Below the pieces are notes generated by a model. That model was not told the origin of the DNA. It did not search any database and was given only the letters and a program-made list of their open reading frames with translations. DNA of 64,000 nt from Heliocidaris erythrogramma (Eukaryota > Echinodermata > Echinoidea > Camarodonta > Echinometridae), in contig CM046869.1 in NCBI GenBank assembly GCA_025617745.1, forward strand, positions 6,038,244 to 6,102,243. Direction: 5' to 3'. Below are positions 52,402 through 64,000 of the stretch, piece after piece (the stretch's first letter is position 1; each line of letters opens with the position of its first letter). A program made the translations under genes and the position numbers.

Positions 52402-52530
52402 GCAGACCGCAGCGGTAGGTGGAAGAGGTAGATGAGAGTGCAACATATCTGCTTATTCTTTAGCCCAGGGCATCTTAGACGTGTCAACGTATATCTAGAT
52501 CAAAGACCATTGCACAACTTATTACCAGAC

Positions 52531-52697
52531 TACAGTGGAAACTCACTATAACGAGGACCATGTGACCATGAAAAAATTACCTTGTTATATCAGGAATCTC
52601 CTTATATCAGGGTCAAAAAACAAAAAGAACATAAAGACCTGGGACCAGGAAAATTATCTTCTTGTATCAGAGCTCTTCATAGCGAGTTTCCACTGTA
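52531..52697. mobile_element. Tc1/mariner-like MITE (167 bp)
   Basis: TACAGTGGAAACTCACTATA at the left, GCGAGTTTCCACTGTA at the right. TA on both sides. GTTATATCAGG-like blocks link it to 40263-40465. Confidence 0.78.
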
Positions 52698-53471
52698 TTT
52701 CTCAATTCTGAAGAAATTGAAACAGTATTCGGTATGAAATTCAAAATGTAAATTTTACCTGAATGAGATAGATTCTGTTTGGTCATATGAATAGCAATAT
52801 CAAAACTGCAAGGTGTATTACACCTTCTTGTCAGAGAACAAGCCCAATCAGCTGTGAATCGTGGTGATGTTGTACTACATGTAGTTGCACAACTGGTGGC
52901 TGATTTGAAGGCGTAGAATACGATGCCATTTTGATATTAACATCCATGTGACTCAACCCGGAGAAAATTTACATTTTATTTCTATTCCGTACCAAATTTT
53001 CTTGCAATTTCTTTCCATTCCAGTCCTAGTACACTTGTGAGGTATGTGGTAGCCTGTAGCCTTAAGGTACAGCCACACTTGCCCATAAGGGAAGCATATA
53101 CCAGTCATCACAATCTCTAGTTATTTCTTTCAATATTTAGGCAAGGGAAGTTTAATAAGCTTCTACTTGTAGGTAGTACTGCTTATATATATAGCTGCCC
53201 ATTTAGGCAGATATGAATCCATATATTTGTAGCACTCTGTCTTACATTCTCGTGAGAAAATGAAATGGAGCGTCTCATAAAGCAGCTCATAAAGCAGCTC
53301 ATAAAATGCTTATTTAAGGATATTGATACGTTTTATGGAAGAGAAAATCATTTTGGTAATCTCAAAGATTGGGAATGATTCCTTTCATTGTGTATCTGTT
53401 TGCATCTACAAACATATACCTGAATGTATATAGTATATCCAATACTTATTCTTGTAGAATTTCTTGTCAAT

Positions 53472-53740
53472 TACTGTATACGTCATTAATTTCGCGGCCA
53501 TAAATTTTTTTGCGAATAGGACCAGCCACACTATTTCGCGAGTGGTTGAATTCACGATTGGCAAATTCTCATTTCTGCAAACAGCAATGATGATGTATTT
53601 TCACGAAGCTAAGTGGTGACAACAAATTCAACCGACTATGTTGGCAATATTTTAGCGCGTTGTTAAATTCGCGACCCGCTCAAGATTCAGGAAATTTGTG
53701 AAAATAAACCCCCCACGAAATACATGGCGTATACAGTAGT
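53472..53740. mobile_element. TACTGTATACG palindromic repeat
   Basis: TACTGTATACGTCATTAATT at the left, GGCGTATACAGTA at the right, with CGCGAGTGGTTGAATTCACG inside. Confidence 0.65.
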
Positions 53741-54431
53741 TGTTGAACCAGATAATCTAGGTCAACAACATTAATATGGTCAAATCTGTCATAAAGACCA
53801 CCTCCGTATAATAGTGGTCACTCTCTGTCGTGATCACTTATATTGTATCCCTCCTGAAAGAAATGCCCATTGTAGAACCTGTTCATAAACCTATTTACAG
53901 TAGTCACTTTTTCTTGTTTCTAATGAATGGCCCTTATAGACAGGTTGATATATTTTCTTCTCGGCATCTTGTAAGTGCCAAATTAGTTTATAGCAAATTT
54001 GGTCCAAGTTGAGGTAAGATGACTTTTTATGAAAGGTTTTGACTGTTTTCGACACGAGTTAAACTGTCTAAATCATATTTGGTGGCATTTTAGGGGGAAA
54101 TGGTTTACTTTAGTCATTTAATGGTGCAATAGGCCAATATAGAACCAAAATATCTTTAGTAAAACAGTGTATGCTGCTACATGTACATGCACTATACATT
54201 ATGTTGCAGATTAGGGAGTGTATTTAGATGTACATGTAAAGCTATTAAGATTTTGGCTCTTGGAAAAATAATTAACATTTGGGCAGAATGGGAAATGATG
54301 TCTTGGAGAGACTAAATTCTGTAACATATTTTCAGTATGATGAGTTGCGTACCTTAAGAAATTTGAATTTCCATTCTTGGGGGGGGATATAATGTATGAT
54401 TTGTATGTAAAAGTGTACATGTATATGCATA

Positions 54432-54560
54432 TACAGTCAAACCTCCTTTAGCCGACCACCTGGCTATAAAGACCAAAATTTCTGTTTCCCTTGAAAAGTG
54501 CTCATAAAGACGGCTTTTCTTGTCTTCCTTGAGCGGTCTTTATATAGAGGTTTCACTGTA
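54432..54560. mobile_element. Tc1/mariner-like MITE (129 bp)
   Basis: TACAGTCAAACCTCCTTTA at the left, TATAGAGGTTTCACTGTA at the right; TA flanks. Internal TATAAAGACC and GGTCTTTATA are inverted too. Confidence 0.75.
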
Positions 54561-55181
54561 TAAATGACAATGGACTCTTTTTTGTGCATTTGTAAATATA
54601 AATATCTCAGCCTTTAGCTAAAATACAAACATTCACACAGTATTTTTAAACACTAATGAAATGAATTGAACTTAAGATCTTTCCAGAAAATCATAATCAT
54701 TTTTTTAGTTTCAGTCAATCAGATCTGTGTCATATCTGTATGAAAATGGTTTGTATTTATCGAGTTCCAGCAAAATAAAGTGGTATAGTGTACAGTTGTT
54801 TCTTAGGGGCTTTTTTAAAGATAAAATGACATGCACTTAATCTCTCAATTGTAATTAATTCAAATCTGTTGCATACATATGGTAATTATAAATGTAAATG
54901 AACTTTCTAAAAAACCAGAAGAAATAGAATTGAGTAGTGGAAAGAGCCTGAATATTTGGTATTTCTAAATACATTCAGATCTTCGTGTTACAATTTGGTG
55001 TAACCAAAATGAGAATTCATATTGAATTCTTATATTATACAATTATGCATGTAATTATTTTGTCCCCCAGGTGTATGATGTATTCTCAAAGATGTCACTG
55101 GAATATTATGTACATTGTATTTGTTATGTGTAATTCCATGAATATTGCTATGGTCATTGGGAATAAAATTTTCTTTTCAAA

Positions 55182-55187
55182 AATAAA
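55182..55187 (+). terminator. PIN1: Candidate PIN1 polyadenylation signal
   Basis: AATAAA with a second copy 20 bp upstream. Chosen only by motif and position. Confidence 0.3.
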
Positions 55188-55314
55188 ATTCCTTTTGTAA
55201 AACTTTTTTTTAACTGGGTTTCAGCTTGGCCTTTGAAGTCAAGCATATCGAGGAAAGTTAGATTGAGGTCTAAGTTTTACGTTTGGTCAACGCAACTTAG
55301 ATCCAGTGTTAGGT

Positions 55315-55635
55315 TTAAAAGGAAAAGTTGAGTTCTTGTCCAGGTGAAAAATAATAATGTAAGTTTTCTCATTCTTTTTTTATGTCAGTTTAGAAAACAT
55401 TATTGGAAAATGTCATCAGAATTGTCTCTTAGACGTTTGGACCAAACTTCCATGCCGTATATATGTGTGTGTAGTCCCATATGTACACATTTCTGCGTGC
55501 AGTGCATGTGATTTTTAAGCAAGATGGGGTAAATCTCTCATCTTTTTGACAATTCCAAAAACCTCACAGTATGCACCAATTTTTATGTACTTGATAATCG
55601 ACAATCCCAATGTCATCACTTGACCAGAACTCTAC
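55315..55635 (-). mobile_element. TTAA-type MITE, family 2 (copy 3, inverted, one end decayed)
   Basis: TTAAAAGGAAAAGTTGAGTTC then the family-2 blocks in reverse (TGTGTGTAGTCCCATATGTA, CAATTCCAAAAACCTCACAG). The far end stops near CTTGACCAGAACTC without a clear TTAA. Confidence 0.68.
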
Positions 55636-56845
55636 TTCATGAAAAATATTAGCTTTTACTTCACCAACAACCTTCCTAAAGCAGCATAAGAGGTTACAGA
55701 AATGAAGACAAATTACACCACTCTCTACCTTCACGAACATGTCAATTTAATCAGCACACCGAAAAGATGCTCATACATAATTTATAATACATGTACTAAC
55801 ATAATATGTTGTACTACATGTGTATGTATGAAGCAGACTGCTGGGCTGGTATTCAATTCAAACTTGGACAAGTCATCATTTTACGAGGTAAGTTGTATTC
55901 AGACATCTCAGTTCTGTATATTAAAAATCCTGACTGAAGCTACAGTGTACATACCTCAAGTATTTTTTTTCTCAGCCTGAGTTTAATATCCTATTGTTAA
56001 GGGACCCACTGCCAAGCTTTCTATATACATGTACATGTAATTGGCTTTAGTCTGCTTGCTACTTTTCATAAACTTTGGGTAAAATACTTGGCCAAAGGAT
56101 GCATCTGCACACCAATAATAGGTTTAATTAATTTACCTAAGCCCAAAACTAAGAACTTTGACTTGGATACTGCAAATAGCAGACCAGAACTACATGTACA
56201 TGTACATGTATAGGAATCCTAACAAGACATTGAGATCCACCAAGCAAAAGCACTTACATCTTAAATCAGCTGAATAATGAATGATGCTTTATAGCTTGGT
56301 GAAAATGCACTTGACAGAAATGCTTCAGAGTACTTATCCTTCAATCATACATGCACTATATTACATGTGCAGAAGCAAGAATCCTTCAATACGTGAATTA
56401 TAAATACATGTAAGGAAAAAATACAACATATGAATCAAATTACACGTAATATGTATTGAAAGAAAATGCCTATGAGCACATTTGTGTCCACCTCTGTCGT
56501 ACTTGTGCATTAAAAAGTATATTATGCACAAAGAAATGAAAATACTTTGGAAAGCAATCATTACGGTCTTTTCAAGTTTGAGGAAACTATTGCTGACACA
56601 TTCATCAATGGTACAAGTCTACAGGTTAGCTTTACCTGTAATAGAATCAATTACCTTATTTCCTGGAATTCATTTCCTGAACTCCATTCAGGCTCGCTCA
56701 CATACGGCACCCCAAAACCACAGCAGGGTTTTTTTTGCAAGTAAATTAACGGCAAGCAGGGGGCAGCAATAAAGGTACTCCACGTAGTCACTTACCGGCG
56801 TGTTGTAAGATATCGAAATATGACGTGCATACACTGTATAAACTC
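55636..56845. other. Spacer, nothing recognised
   Basis: AT-rich with ACATGTACATGT runs near 56022 and 56195. No coding exon that I can support. Confidence 0.45.
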
Positions 56846-57388
56846 TTAAAGGCCAAGTCCACCCTAACAAATAGTTGATTTGAATAAATAGAGAAAAATC
56901 CAACAAGCATAACACTGAAAATTTCATCAAAATACGATGTAAAATAAGAAAGTGAGGGAACCAGAGACGTTACCCACTCACTATTTCTTTTGTATTTTAT
57001 TGCATGAAATACAAAATATTTTAATTTTTCCTTGTTATAATGTGAAACAAGGTCTGATTCCTCGCTGAACATGTGTAATTGCCATTGTTGCAACCTATAC
57101 ACAATTCAATGAGAGCTTCCTAATTGTGAAATCTGCAGAAATTAAAATATTCTATATTTCACATAATAAAATACAAAAGAAATAGTGAGTGGGTGATGTC
57201 ACTGGTTTCCTCATTTGCATACTGAGCAGGATGTGCATATAACTGTTTTGCGAAATTAAGCGAAACTTTAAAATACCATAACTTTCTTATTTTACATCCT
57301 ATTTTGATGAAATTTTCAGTGTTATGCTTGTTGGATTTTTCTCTATTTATTCAAATCAACTTTTTGTTAGGGTGGACTTGGCCTTTAA
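56846..57388. mobile_element. TTAA-bounded palindromic MITE (543 bp)
   Basis: TTAAAGGCCAAGTCCACCCT at the left and AGGGTGGACTTGGCCTTTAA at the right. Arms extend far inward (AAATTTTCAGTGTTATGCTT and TAGTGAGTGGG pairs), so most of the element folds back. Confidence 0.85.
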
Positions 57389-58223
57389 GCCAAATCCATT
57401 TTTTTTAAGCCCACCTTATTTCACTGCAACATATGTGAACAAGCCTTCAATGAATCCTAAGCTGACTGACCATTACAAACAATATTTAGCATGATATTCA
57501 ATAACAGTGAATCATAAGAGACAACATCTCAAGCAACAACATTATTCAATTTAATACTCTAGAACATTACAATTTACATGAGTAACTTGGACAATAAAAT
57601 AATCCACCTTTGGTTGCTGCTCTATAGAAGAAAATTTATAATTTCGACTCGATACACATACTGTATAATTAAATTGTCCATGTACATACATGTATAGCTC
57701 TACTCACTCTACTTGGCGAGTTCTGAAGTGGATTATAAATTCTAGATACACTGTAAAAAAACAAAATATGCCTTGTCAGAAACTTTGGTAATGTAGATAC
57801 AGTAAGTGATACCACAAGAAAATAAATGCTTTAAAATGGACTTGGATCAACCTAAAATGAATAATCACACTGGATGCATATGATATCCAAATTTTGACCA
57901 AACAGTATGGTTTGGTAATGGCTACAACCCATGACACTGCCAGCCCACTAGACCAGCAATGTCAGTCTCGTGGGTTTGCCAACAACTATTTGAAGTTGAA
58001 GCCCAGGTAATGAGTCTGACAATGTTGCTAGAAAGCTCCATGTCATTAATACTTTGAGCATAATAACTGCATTGACACTGCCCAATAAGAAACTTAAATT
58101 CCATAAATTCACTTGACTGCTGACAATATGAAGAAGGAAGATCCTACCTTCAATTCAAGTACATGAAAATATACTCCTTTTTTTTTACCAGAAACAGAAC
58201 ATTCATACAGACACATAAGCCTC
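57389..58223. other. Spacer, nothing recognised
   Basis: No coding or repeat structure recognised; could be 3' UTR of the minus-strand gene. Confidence 0.4.
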
Positions 58224-58350
58224 CTGGGGAGCGTTTCATCATATTTACCGATAAATTTGCTCTCAGCCAATCAGATGCAAGGATTTCAGTAGCTTATAAC
58301 AGCTGTCGGTAAAAAATCACTGGCAAAACACTTAATGAAACGCTCCCCAG
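58224..58350. mobile_element. GGGGAGCG snap-back MITE (copy 4, internally deleted)
   Basis: CTGGGGAGCGTTTCATCA to TGAAACGCTCCCCAG with CAGCCAATCAGATGCAAGG. Lacks about 18 bases of the left arm present in the other copies. Confidence 0.82.
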
Positions 58351-58884
58351 AATGCCAATATGAATAATTGTATCCATTAACAAGAGGGAAGAGAGAAAGA
58401 GGGGAAGGGGGATGTTGTTGTTGTTGTTTTAAAATAGGCAAACTAGTCAATTTTGACTATTGTTGCCTTACTAAATTGCTCTTTTCACTTATACTTTGTT
58501 TGTTGATCCGTGGGTCTAACTTTTAGTTAGAAAGGTACAGATTCCAGGATACCATGCAGGACCGCCACTCCTGCCCTGATTTTACAACGTTATCCTGACA
58601 AGCCCGCTCGAGTTACATTTCGAGGGCGTCTTAGGAATACAAGTATTCCCTATGTCTCTCAAACGTGAGCAGGGGGCGCTCTTTCTGATTCCTCATAGAA
58701 CCTGATTAGATAATCCGAATATATAAAAGCAACATAAATACGTACACAGATTTTCATTCTTTTTTTTTTATTTTAAGTAGAGTATATACTGACATTAAAG
58801 GGCCTTTCAATTAAGTGAAATGACAAGAAAAGTGCACCTATACCTATAGTTAGTATATAACTAAATGCTTCATCTTTGAGCAGG

Positions 58885-58990
58885 GAGAAAGGGAGAGAAA
58901 GAAAAAGGGAGAGAAAAAAGAAAGAGAGAAAGAGAGAGAGAGAGAAAGAAAGAAAGAGAGAGATAAAGAAAGAAAGAAAGAGAGAGTTGA
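58885..58990. repeat. GA/GAAA-rich simple repeat
   Basis: GAGAGAGAAAGAAAG tract. ORFs on either strand here are compositional. Confidence 0.85.
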
Positions 58991-60005
58991 ATGAAGAAAA
59001 TTCAGATACACTAAATAATGCAACAGTAAAGGAGGAATTCTGCCAAATATTATACATGTATATTCTGAAAGATACACATGGAGAGAGAGATGGACAGACA
59101 GACACAGAGAGAAATGAATAACATAAATCGCACAAACGATAAAATCGTTAGAAAGGGTTTTCAGCTGTTCTTGAAAAGCAACTTCATTTAGCCTAAGCAT
59201 GCCCACATGAATACATTGAAAAGTAAATTATGAACAGTCCAACCTGTCCAGAAATGCCTTCCAATAGAAATTTTTAAAAAAACTCGCTACTATAAACAAG
59301 AGGCCAGTGTTGACTGGTTCTTCAAAACATGTACATGTGGTATCATGTTCAAAGAAAAGGGGGGAAGTGACCATGAAAGGCAGGTGACCATTATTAAATG
59401 TTCAACTTCAACATGCCTTCCGTAAAGCCTAGTATAGCTAAGAATAAAATCACAAAATTGGTTTCTGAAAAGATCGATACCAAAATAGTTTAAGACAGTT
59501 TTGTTAGGTGTTTGAATAAAGATCAATCCAAATTTGTTCCATGTAATTATGGACAGTCAACAAAATCTGAAAGTGATTTCATCACAAAAGACGACTACCA
59601 AACACCTATTTCTTCAAATTTTTCAGCAGTTTTCACATGCCGTCCTATGCTTTTAACCATCATCCCATTTCAACATTAAAACTATTTAATGAATTTAGTA
59701 AAACAATTATGCAAGAAATCAAGAGAGTATAAATAATATAGTCAGACCTTAAGTATAAAAGATATCAATAATTCTATTTTTGTGCGGTTAATGATGGCCT
59801 CAGAACACAGCAAGTTGTTAATAAATTGGGTATTACACTGGTAAAATAAGCATTAACATTCATACATGTATTAAGTTAGTTTTTCCTATCTTAAAATTAA
59901 AATGTGAAAAGATTTCAAGCACAAGGTACAAATGTGAGGTAAAAAGAAAACAAAAAAGTTCTGAGTGTTGATCTTAAACAATTCATAACTGTCTCATACG
60001 AGGTG

Positions 60006-60616
60006 TTAAAACAAACAGTGGACACTTTTGATCATTAATAACTCAAAAATTACACATCGTATCAGACTGAGGTTTTTACATTGTAAAGTTGAAGGAGAAA
60101 ATTGGGAGCAAGTTTCAGGACATTTCTCTGAATACTTTCTTGAAATATTGATCTGAATATATTTCATTAAATTTGTCACTTTTTGAAAAAGCGAGGCCAC
60201 AAGATGTGTGTGTATTAGTAAATAATTCAGAACACAACAGTTCCCATTGTGCATTGCAGCTGAAATTCCAGAGCACCTTTTTTTGACCCAGAGTCATGAA
60301 TCATTAATGACACTGGATGGACACTGGATGGCCAAAGGTTGGCAGAAATGAAAGCTGCAACACAAGTGGGATTTGTTGTGTTCTGAATTAATTACTAATA
60401 TGCACAGATTTTAAAGCTTTGATTTCCAAAGAGTGAAAAATCTAATTAAATATTCAGAACAATATTTTAATAAAAGTATTCAGAGAAATGTAATAAAACT
60501 TGTTCCAAATAAATTTTACATTGTTCAACTCTACAATGTACATGTACAAACCTTAGTCTAATATGAGGTATGATTTTTAGTTATTAACCATCGAAAGTGT
60601 CCACTGTTTTATTTAA
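60006..60616. mobile_element. Large palindromic TTAA-bounded element (611 bp)
   Basis: ACAGTGGACACTTTTGATCA..TTAATAACT near the left pairs with AGTTATTAACCATCGAAAGT..GTCCACTGT near the right; TTAA lies just outside both. Internal AACACAAC and TTCAGAA blocks pair as well. Confidence 0.68.
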
Positions 60617-61778
60617 CTTCTTTTATGTCAATGTCCTGTTCTTTAACAATCTCGATCAAAACATTAATACTTCCTGATTATTTCCTCACTTCCAAGTTTT
60701 AAGCAGCCTTCTATTATGACAAAATTTCTTCACACATATAAAATATAACACCTTTCCAACATAACAATATACATATATGTATTAATTACAAAGCAGTCAA
60801 AACTGTACTTTATATATTTTACCAGTATTCTGTACATCGACTTCAAAATACAGGTGTTTTTTCTTGTCAACTTTAACATTCAAATATTTCCTAAGACATT
60901 TGAAGGAAATCAAAAACTATCTAGCTAAAATATACACTCAAACTGATAAAAAGTGCATTAGTATTTGTTTACTTGCTTTATAAAAACCACAACTTCTTAT
61001 CAAGGACTAGACAGCTACATGGTCTCTAGTTTAATAGTGGCGATGACTTGCGATTGTTTCTACCTGCTACATGTAGGATAATTCACCATCTAGTCCAAAA
61101 GTACATGAAGCTACCAACGTCTAACTTTTTGGTAACGGTAATAATGTACGATGTATTAGTCCTCTGAGATAATGGAAATATTAAGTCACCCTCTTCATGA
61201 CGGCTGCTATTTCTATTTTCCATATTTTATCATCTTAAAACTCATTCCTTTAACCTGTCAAACTGTAAATGAAATATAGTCACGCATACACAAAAAGTTT
61301 GAATTCTTATAATCACGTTCGGCTCCTCTACATTTTGTTTCTAAATTAGAATTGAATAACATTCCTCTGATGCACGTTGTAGCTTTGCAAAAAGCTGGAG
61401 AGCAGAAGCAATAAATACATGTAAATCAAAGAAAACATACCAAATTTGTAACGGGTCTAGCCCTATCACATCAGAAAATGTACTTGCAAACTCAAGTCCT
61501 ATGCCACTTGGGTAAAAGCCAAGTATTTTTGTCTGCACTGGGTATGGCAGTAAGGGTGTATGAAGTGAAAAGTTGATTAAACTTAGTGGGCTACTTCCCC
61601 TAAATGTGCAGACTGTGCAATACTTCAAAATGACATTGCTGTTATAGTATACCTCAAGTTGAAACTAGATGCAAAGGTTATTTCAATGGTTATAGTCCTT
61701 AGATCCAAGCAATGAAACTGAATAGCATTGCTCAGGTAGAGGAAGGATGAAACTCGTGGCATGCAGGAGGGGTGATTT
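60617..61778 (-). other. Probable 3' UTR or spacer below the minus-strand exons
   Basis: AT-rich, no coding. It lies downstream of the minus-strand stop codon at 61779, so part is likely 3' UTR. No single polyadenylation signal stands out. Confidence 0.4.
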
Positions 61779-61893
61779 TTATTTGTATTGTGGTTTAGCG
61801 GAACGTTGACGACTGGTTGTGGAACGGCTGCGTGCAGCGGCAGCTTGGAGCTGTATCTCGTACGCTTGAGGGTGAATCTTGAATCCATATAAC
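61779..61893 (-). CDS. Terminal exon (proximal version B) of an unidentified minus-strand gene
   Basis: On the minus strand a TTTATACAG acceptor is followed by one base and the frame LYGFKIHPQAYEIQLQAAAA, then a basic Ser/Arg-rich tail (RSRSTTSRQRSAKPQYK) and TAA at 61779-61781. Entered in phase 2, so the codon split over the intron would be Arg (AG|G). The first 18 residues nearly match the exon at 62086-62188. I do not recognise the family. No upstream exon is visible to 64000. Confidence 0.72.
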
Positions 61894-62085
61894 CTGTATA
61901 AATGCCACATGGAAATGGAGCGCAGAGGAAAAGTAGACAAAAACACAAGAAAAAAAATTTGATAACCATCATTATCCCTTCTAAGTCCCCGTCTACACAT
62001 ACAACAAAATCACTCACAAGTTGAGATTTAACATTTCTGGGCACCGAAGTCCCTCGTCAACCGCATAGAGGCATTTAGGATATGG

Positions 62086-62188
62086 TTATTTCTTGGGGTT
62101 GCTAGATGGACGGGCGTTGTAGCGGGTGCGTGACGCCGCTTGATACTGAAATTCGTAAGCGAGGGGATGAATCTTGAAGCCGTAGAGT
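62086..62188 (-). CDS. Terminal exon (distal version A) of the same unidentified gene
   Basis: On the minus strand a TTCTCTCCTCAG acceptor with an excellent pyrimidine tract, one base, then LYGFKIHPLAYEFQYQAASR, TRYNARPSSNPKK and TAA at 62086-62088. Phase and position of the split Arg codon (AG|A) equal those of 61779-61893. Both exons end in their own stop, which fits alternative last exons. Conservation of LYGFKIHP.AYE.Q.QAA at the protein level supports both as coding. Confidence 0.75.
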
Positions 62189-62963
62189 CTGAGGAGAGAA
62201 GATGCACAAAAAACACAAAGAAAAAGAGACATGGGAAAAGGCAGGACAGAGAACGGTCGGAGGGAATCAGGAGAGGATGAAAAGAAGAAAGAAAAAAAAA
62301 ATGTTGGCTTTATGTGATGCCCTGCAACTAAATTGTTAGATTAGATAAAAAGAGATGATGAACAATTAAAGCAAGAAAGAGTTAAGCTATTAGGTACATA
62401 CATGTACATGCTGATTAGATGAACGAGTCATTGTTAGCAAAAGACAATTAGTTATAATCTCAGCCACTTGGCACACCGCCAATACCGTCAACTTGGAAAG
62501 ATGGAAGGAATAACAAAGAAACAACAACATTAGTATAAAGACATATTCTGCTTCTCTTTTGATGGTATACAATTAGAGGGAGAAAGAGACACACACACAA
62601 GTATTAGGGGTGACTAAAAAACAGAATTAATGGATGATACAACACAAGATCCTCATGCAGATGAAAAGTCACAAATACAATGTTAATATGGTCTGATTGC
62701 TGGAACACCTGCAGAACAGGAAGGTGGGTTTTCTTGTGAGCTGCAGCAGGAATGCCAAATGACGGAACACATGGATGGAAAAAGACACACAAGGCTATAA
62801 AACCGGAAACTTTCATGAAATGTGCAAGATACTTTCCTATAATTCAAAAGTGGTTCTGATTTGAGAAACTCCCATGCCTCGAAACCTCAGAAAACGGACA
62901 TGTCATTCAAAAAAGTTTCTTGCCACGAAAAGTGGTCGTTATTTAAAAAAATTGCCAACATTT
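62189..62963. other. Upstream intron of the minus-strand gene, nothing recognised
   Basis: AT-rich. No further exon with a matching phase-2 donor could be supported. Confidence 0.45.
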
Positions 62964-63786
62964 TTAAAGAGAAGGTTGAGTTCTGGGAAAGGTACAAAAA
63001 ATAATTTATGAGCTTTCTCATTCTCTTTATTACAATTTAGAAGATTATCGTAGTAGAAATGTCCCCTGAAAAGGATTCCTCTTCAAGTGCCCTCACGTTC
63101 AAAATATTACAAGAAACAGCTGAAATGTTCGGGCCGAACATGTGTGTGCAGTCCTATATATCTGTGTGCAGTGCATGTCACTCTCAGCAGGATTGAGTCA
63201 CTTTCTTCTCATTTTGGTGATTCCAAAACCTTACAGCATACACCAACTCTTACGTAATATATAATCAACCTTTCCCAATGGCTTTGAGACAGTTTCTTTC
63301 ACAATGTAATCGCATGACCAGGGCCCGTATTCAATTCAATACTTAAGAATGAAATTTGAGTAGTTTACTTAGATTTCGGCTGAGATAAAATACTTAAGCA
63401 ATGTTGGTATTCAGTTGAATCTTTTGGCTAAGTATTTTACCCTAAGTCTAAGACAGCTCCCTAGCAGACTTAAGCCAATTACTTGATTGGCAGGTACATG
63501 GCTTTCATACATATGCAGAGGAGTATAAGCTGCGCACAAGCAAACCTTGTAAGCGCTCATCTACTGTGACGCATTTATTGCGCATGATTTTGGACAGGAT
63601 ATGTGACGTCACAATGGATATCAGTAAGCAGTTTGCCTTAAAGTCGGCTTGCTAAAGAAAAATACCTTAAAGTGATCTGAATACGAGTTAAGCCATTTTA
63701 CTTAGCTGAGTTAAATGCTTAGTAATTTACTTACTTAATGCGCATTTTGATTTGAATACCGCCCCAGAACACAACTTTATATTTAA
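62964..63786 (-). mobile_element. TTAA-bounded MITE, family 2 (copy 4, inverted, interrupted)
   Basis: TTAAAGAGAAGGTTGAGTTC at the left; family-2 blocks in reverse to CGCATGACCAG at 63321. It resumes at 63765 with CAGAACACAACTTTAT and ends TTAA at 63783-63786. The gap is another element. Confidence 0.75.
63322..63764. mobile_element. GGCCCGTATTC palindromic MITE nested in the family-2 element
   Basis: GGCCCGTATTCAATTCAAT at the left and ATTTGAATACCGCCC at the right. CAG repeats directly at 63319-63321 and 63765-63767. Termini resemble those of 19354-19672. Confidence 0.7.
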
Positions 63787-64000
63787 TGTTGCGAAGGTTT
63801 CTAGTTTCTCAGTATATTCCCGTATCTTTGTCCCCGAAAGTCAGATTCAAAAAGTTTTAAAAACAAGGATAACTAGAAAATGATCTTGAATAAAATTCAA
63901 ATCAATATGTGTGAGACTACACAAACATGTATCTATTATCATGTTACTGACGGCAAAAAGCAACCGTTATGATGTGAGCTTGGGGGTTTTGAGGGAACAG

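Larger units (their letters stand above)
52402..55200 (+). other. PIN1: PIN1 3' UTR and downstream DNA
   Basis: Non-coding. AATAAA occurs at 54774-54779, 55162-55167 and 55182-55187; the last two, followed by a GT/T-rich stretch, are plausible transcript ends. Two TA-flanked MITEs and one TACTGTATACG palindrome are inserted here. Confidence 0.45.

Noticed and set aside
58773-59206. ORFs rich in Leu/Ser/Phe or Arg/Glu/Lys
   Set aside because: They come from the GA/GAAA simple repeat and its complement.
61625-62044. 139-codon minus-strand ORF overlapping the terminal exon
   Set aside because: A different frame from the conserved LYGFKIHP exon; crosses its acceptor and stop.

Overview
The window is animal nuclear DNA, AT-rich, with GT-AG introns, long introns and dense palindromic transposon relics. 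The coding content plus frequent TACATG runs and snap-back MITEs suggest an echinoderm, most likely a sea urchin. The species is inference; the eukaryotic gene structure is seen directly. There is no operon, CRISPR array or prokaryotic system.

Layout. (1) 1-40010, plus strand: the 3' portion of a centriolin (CNTRL) gene. I can chain 38 coding exons with compatible splice phases into one uninterrupted frame of 6666 nt (2221 codons plus stop); the 5' end lies outside the window. The protein is almost all coiled coil, with a Pro/Gln/Met-rich segment in exon 17 and a basic Ser/Arg/Pro tail at the C-terminus. Its introns hold most of the mobile elements. (2) 40011-45238: spacer containing a snap-back MITE, a tRNA-like SINE fragment, a 53-bp perfect inverted-repeat MITE with a 9-bp target duplication, GA-rich simple repeat and a 645-bp TTAA-bounded MITE. 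(3) 45239-52401, plus strand: a complete three-exon PIN1 gene (152 aa, WW domain plus parvulin prolyl isomerase) with a 6.4-kb first intron. Its probable 3' UTR and downstream region run to about 55.2 kb. (4) 55.2-64 kb: repeats and, on the minus strand, two similar terminal coding exons of an unidentified gene (62086-62188 and 61779-61893), probably alternative last exons.

Mobile DNA: at least 14 TTAA-bounded insertions (Kolobok/piggyBac-like by target site), several snap-back families sharing a CAGCCAATCAGA core, TA-flanked Tc1/mariner-like MITEs, one TA-flanked element with an internal array of about 160-170-bp units, a truncated LINE 3' end, and SINE-like sequences.

Centriolin (centrosome, midbody) and PIN1 (phospho-Ser/Thr-Pro isomerase) are both cell-cycle proteins, but nothing here shows that their adjacency is functional. 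All identifications are by eye; no database search was run.
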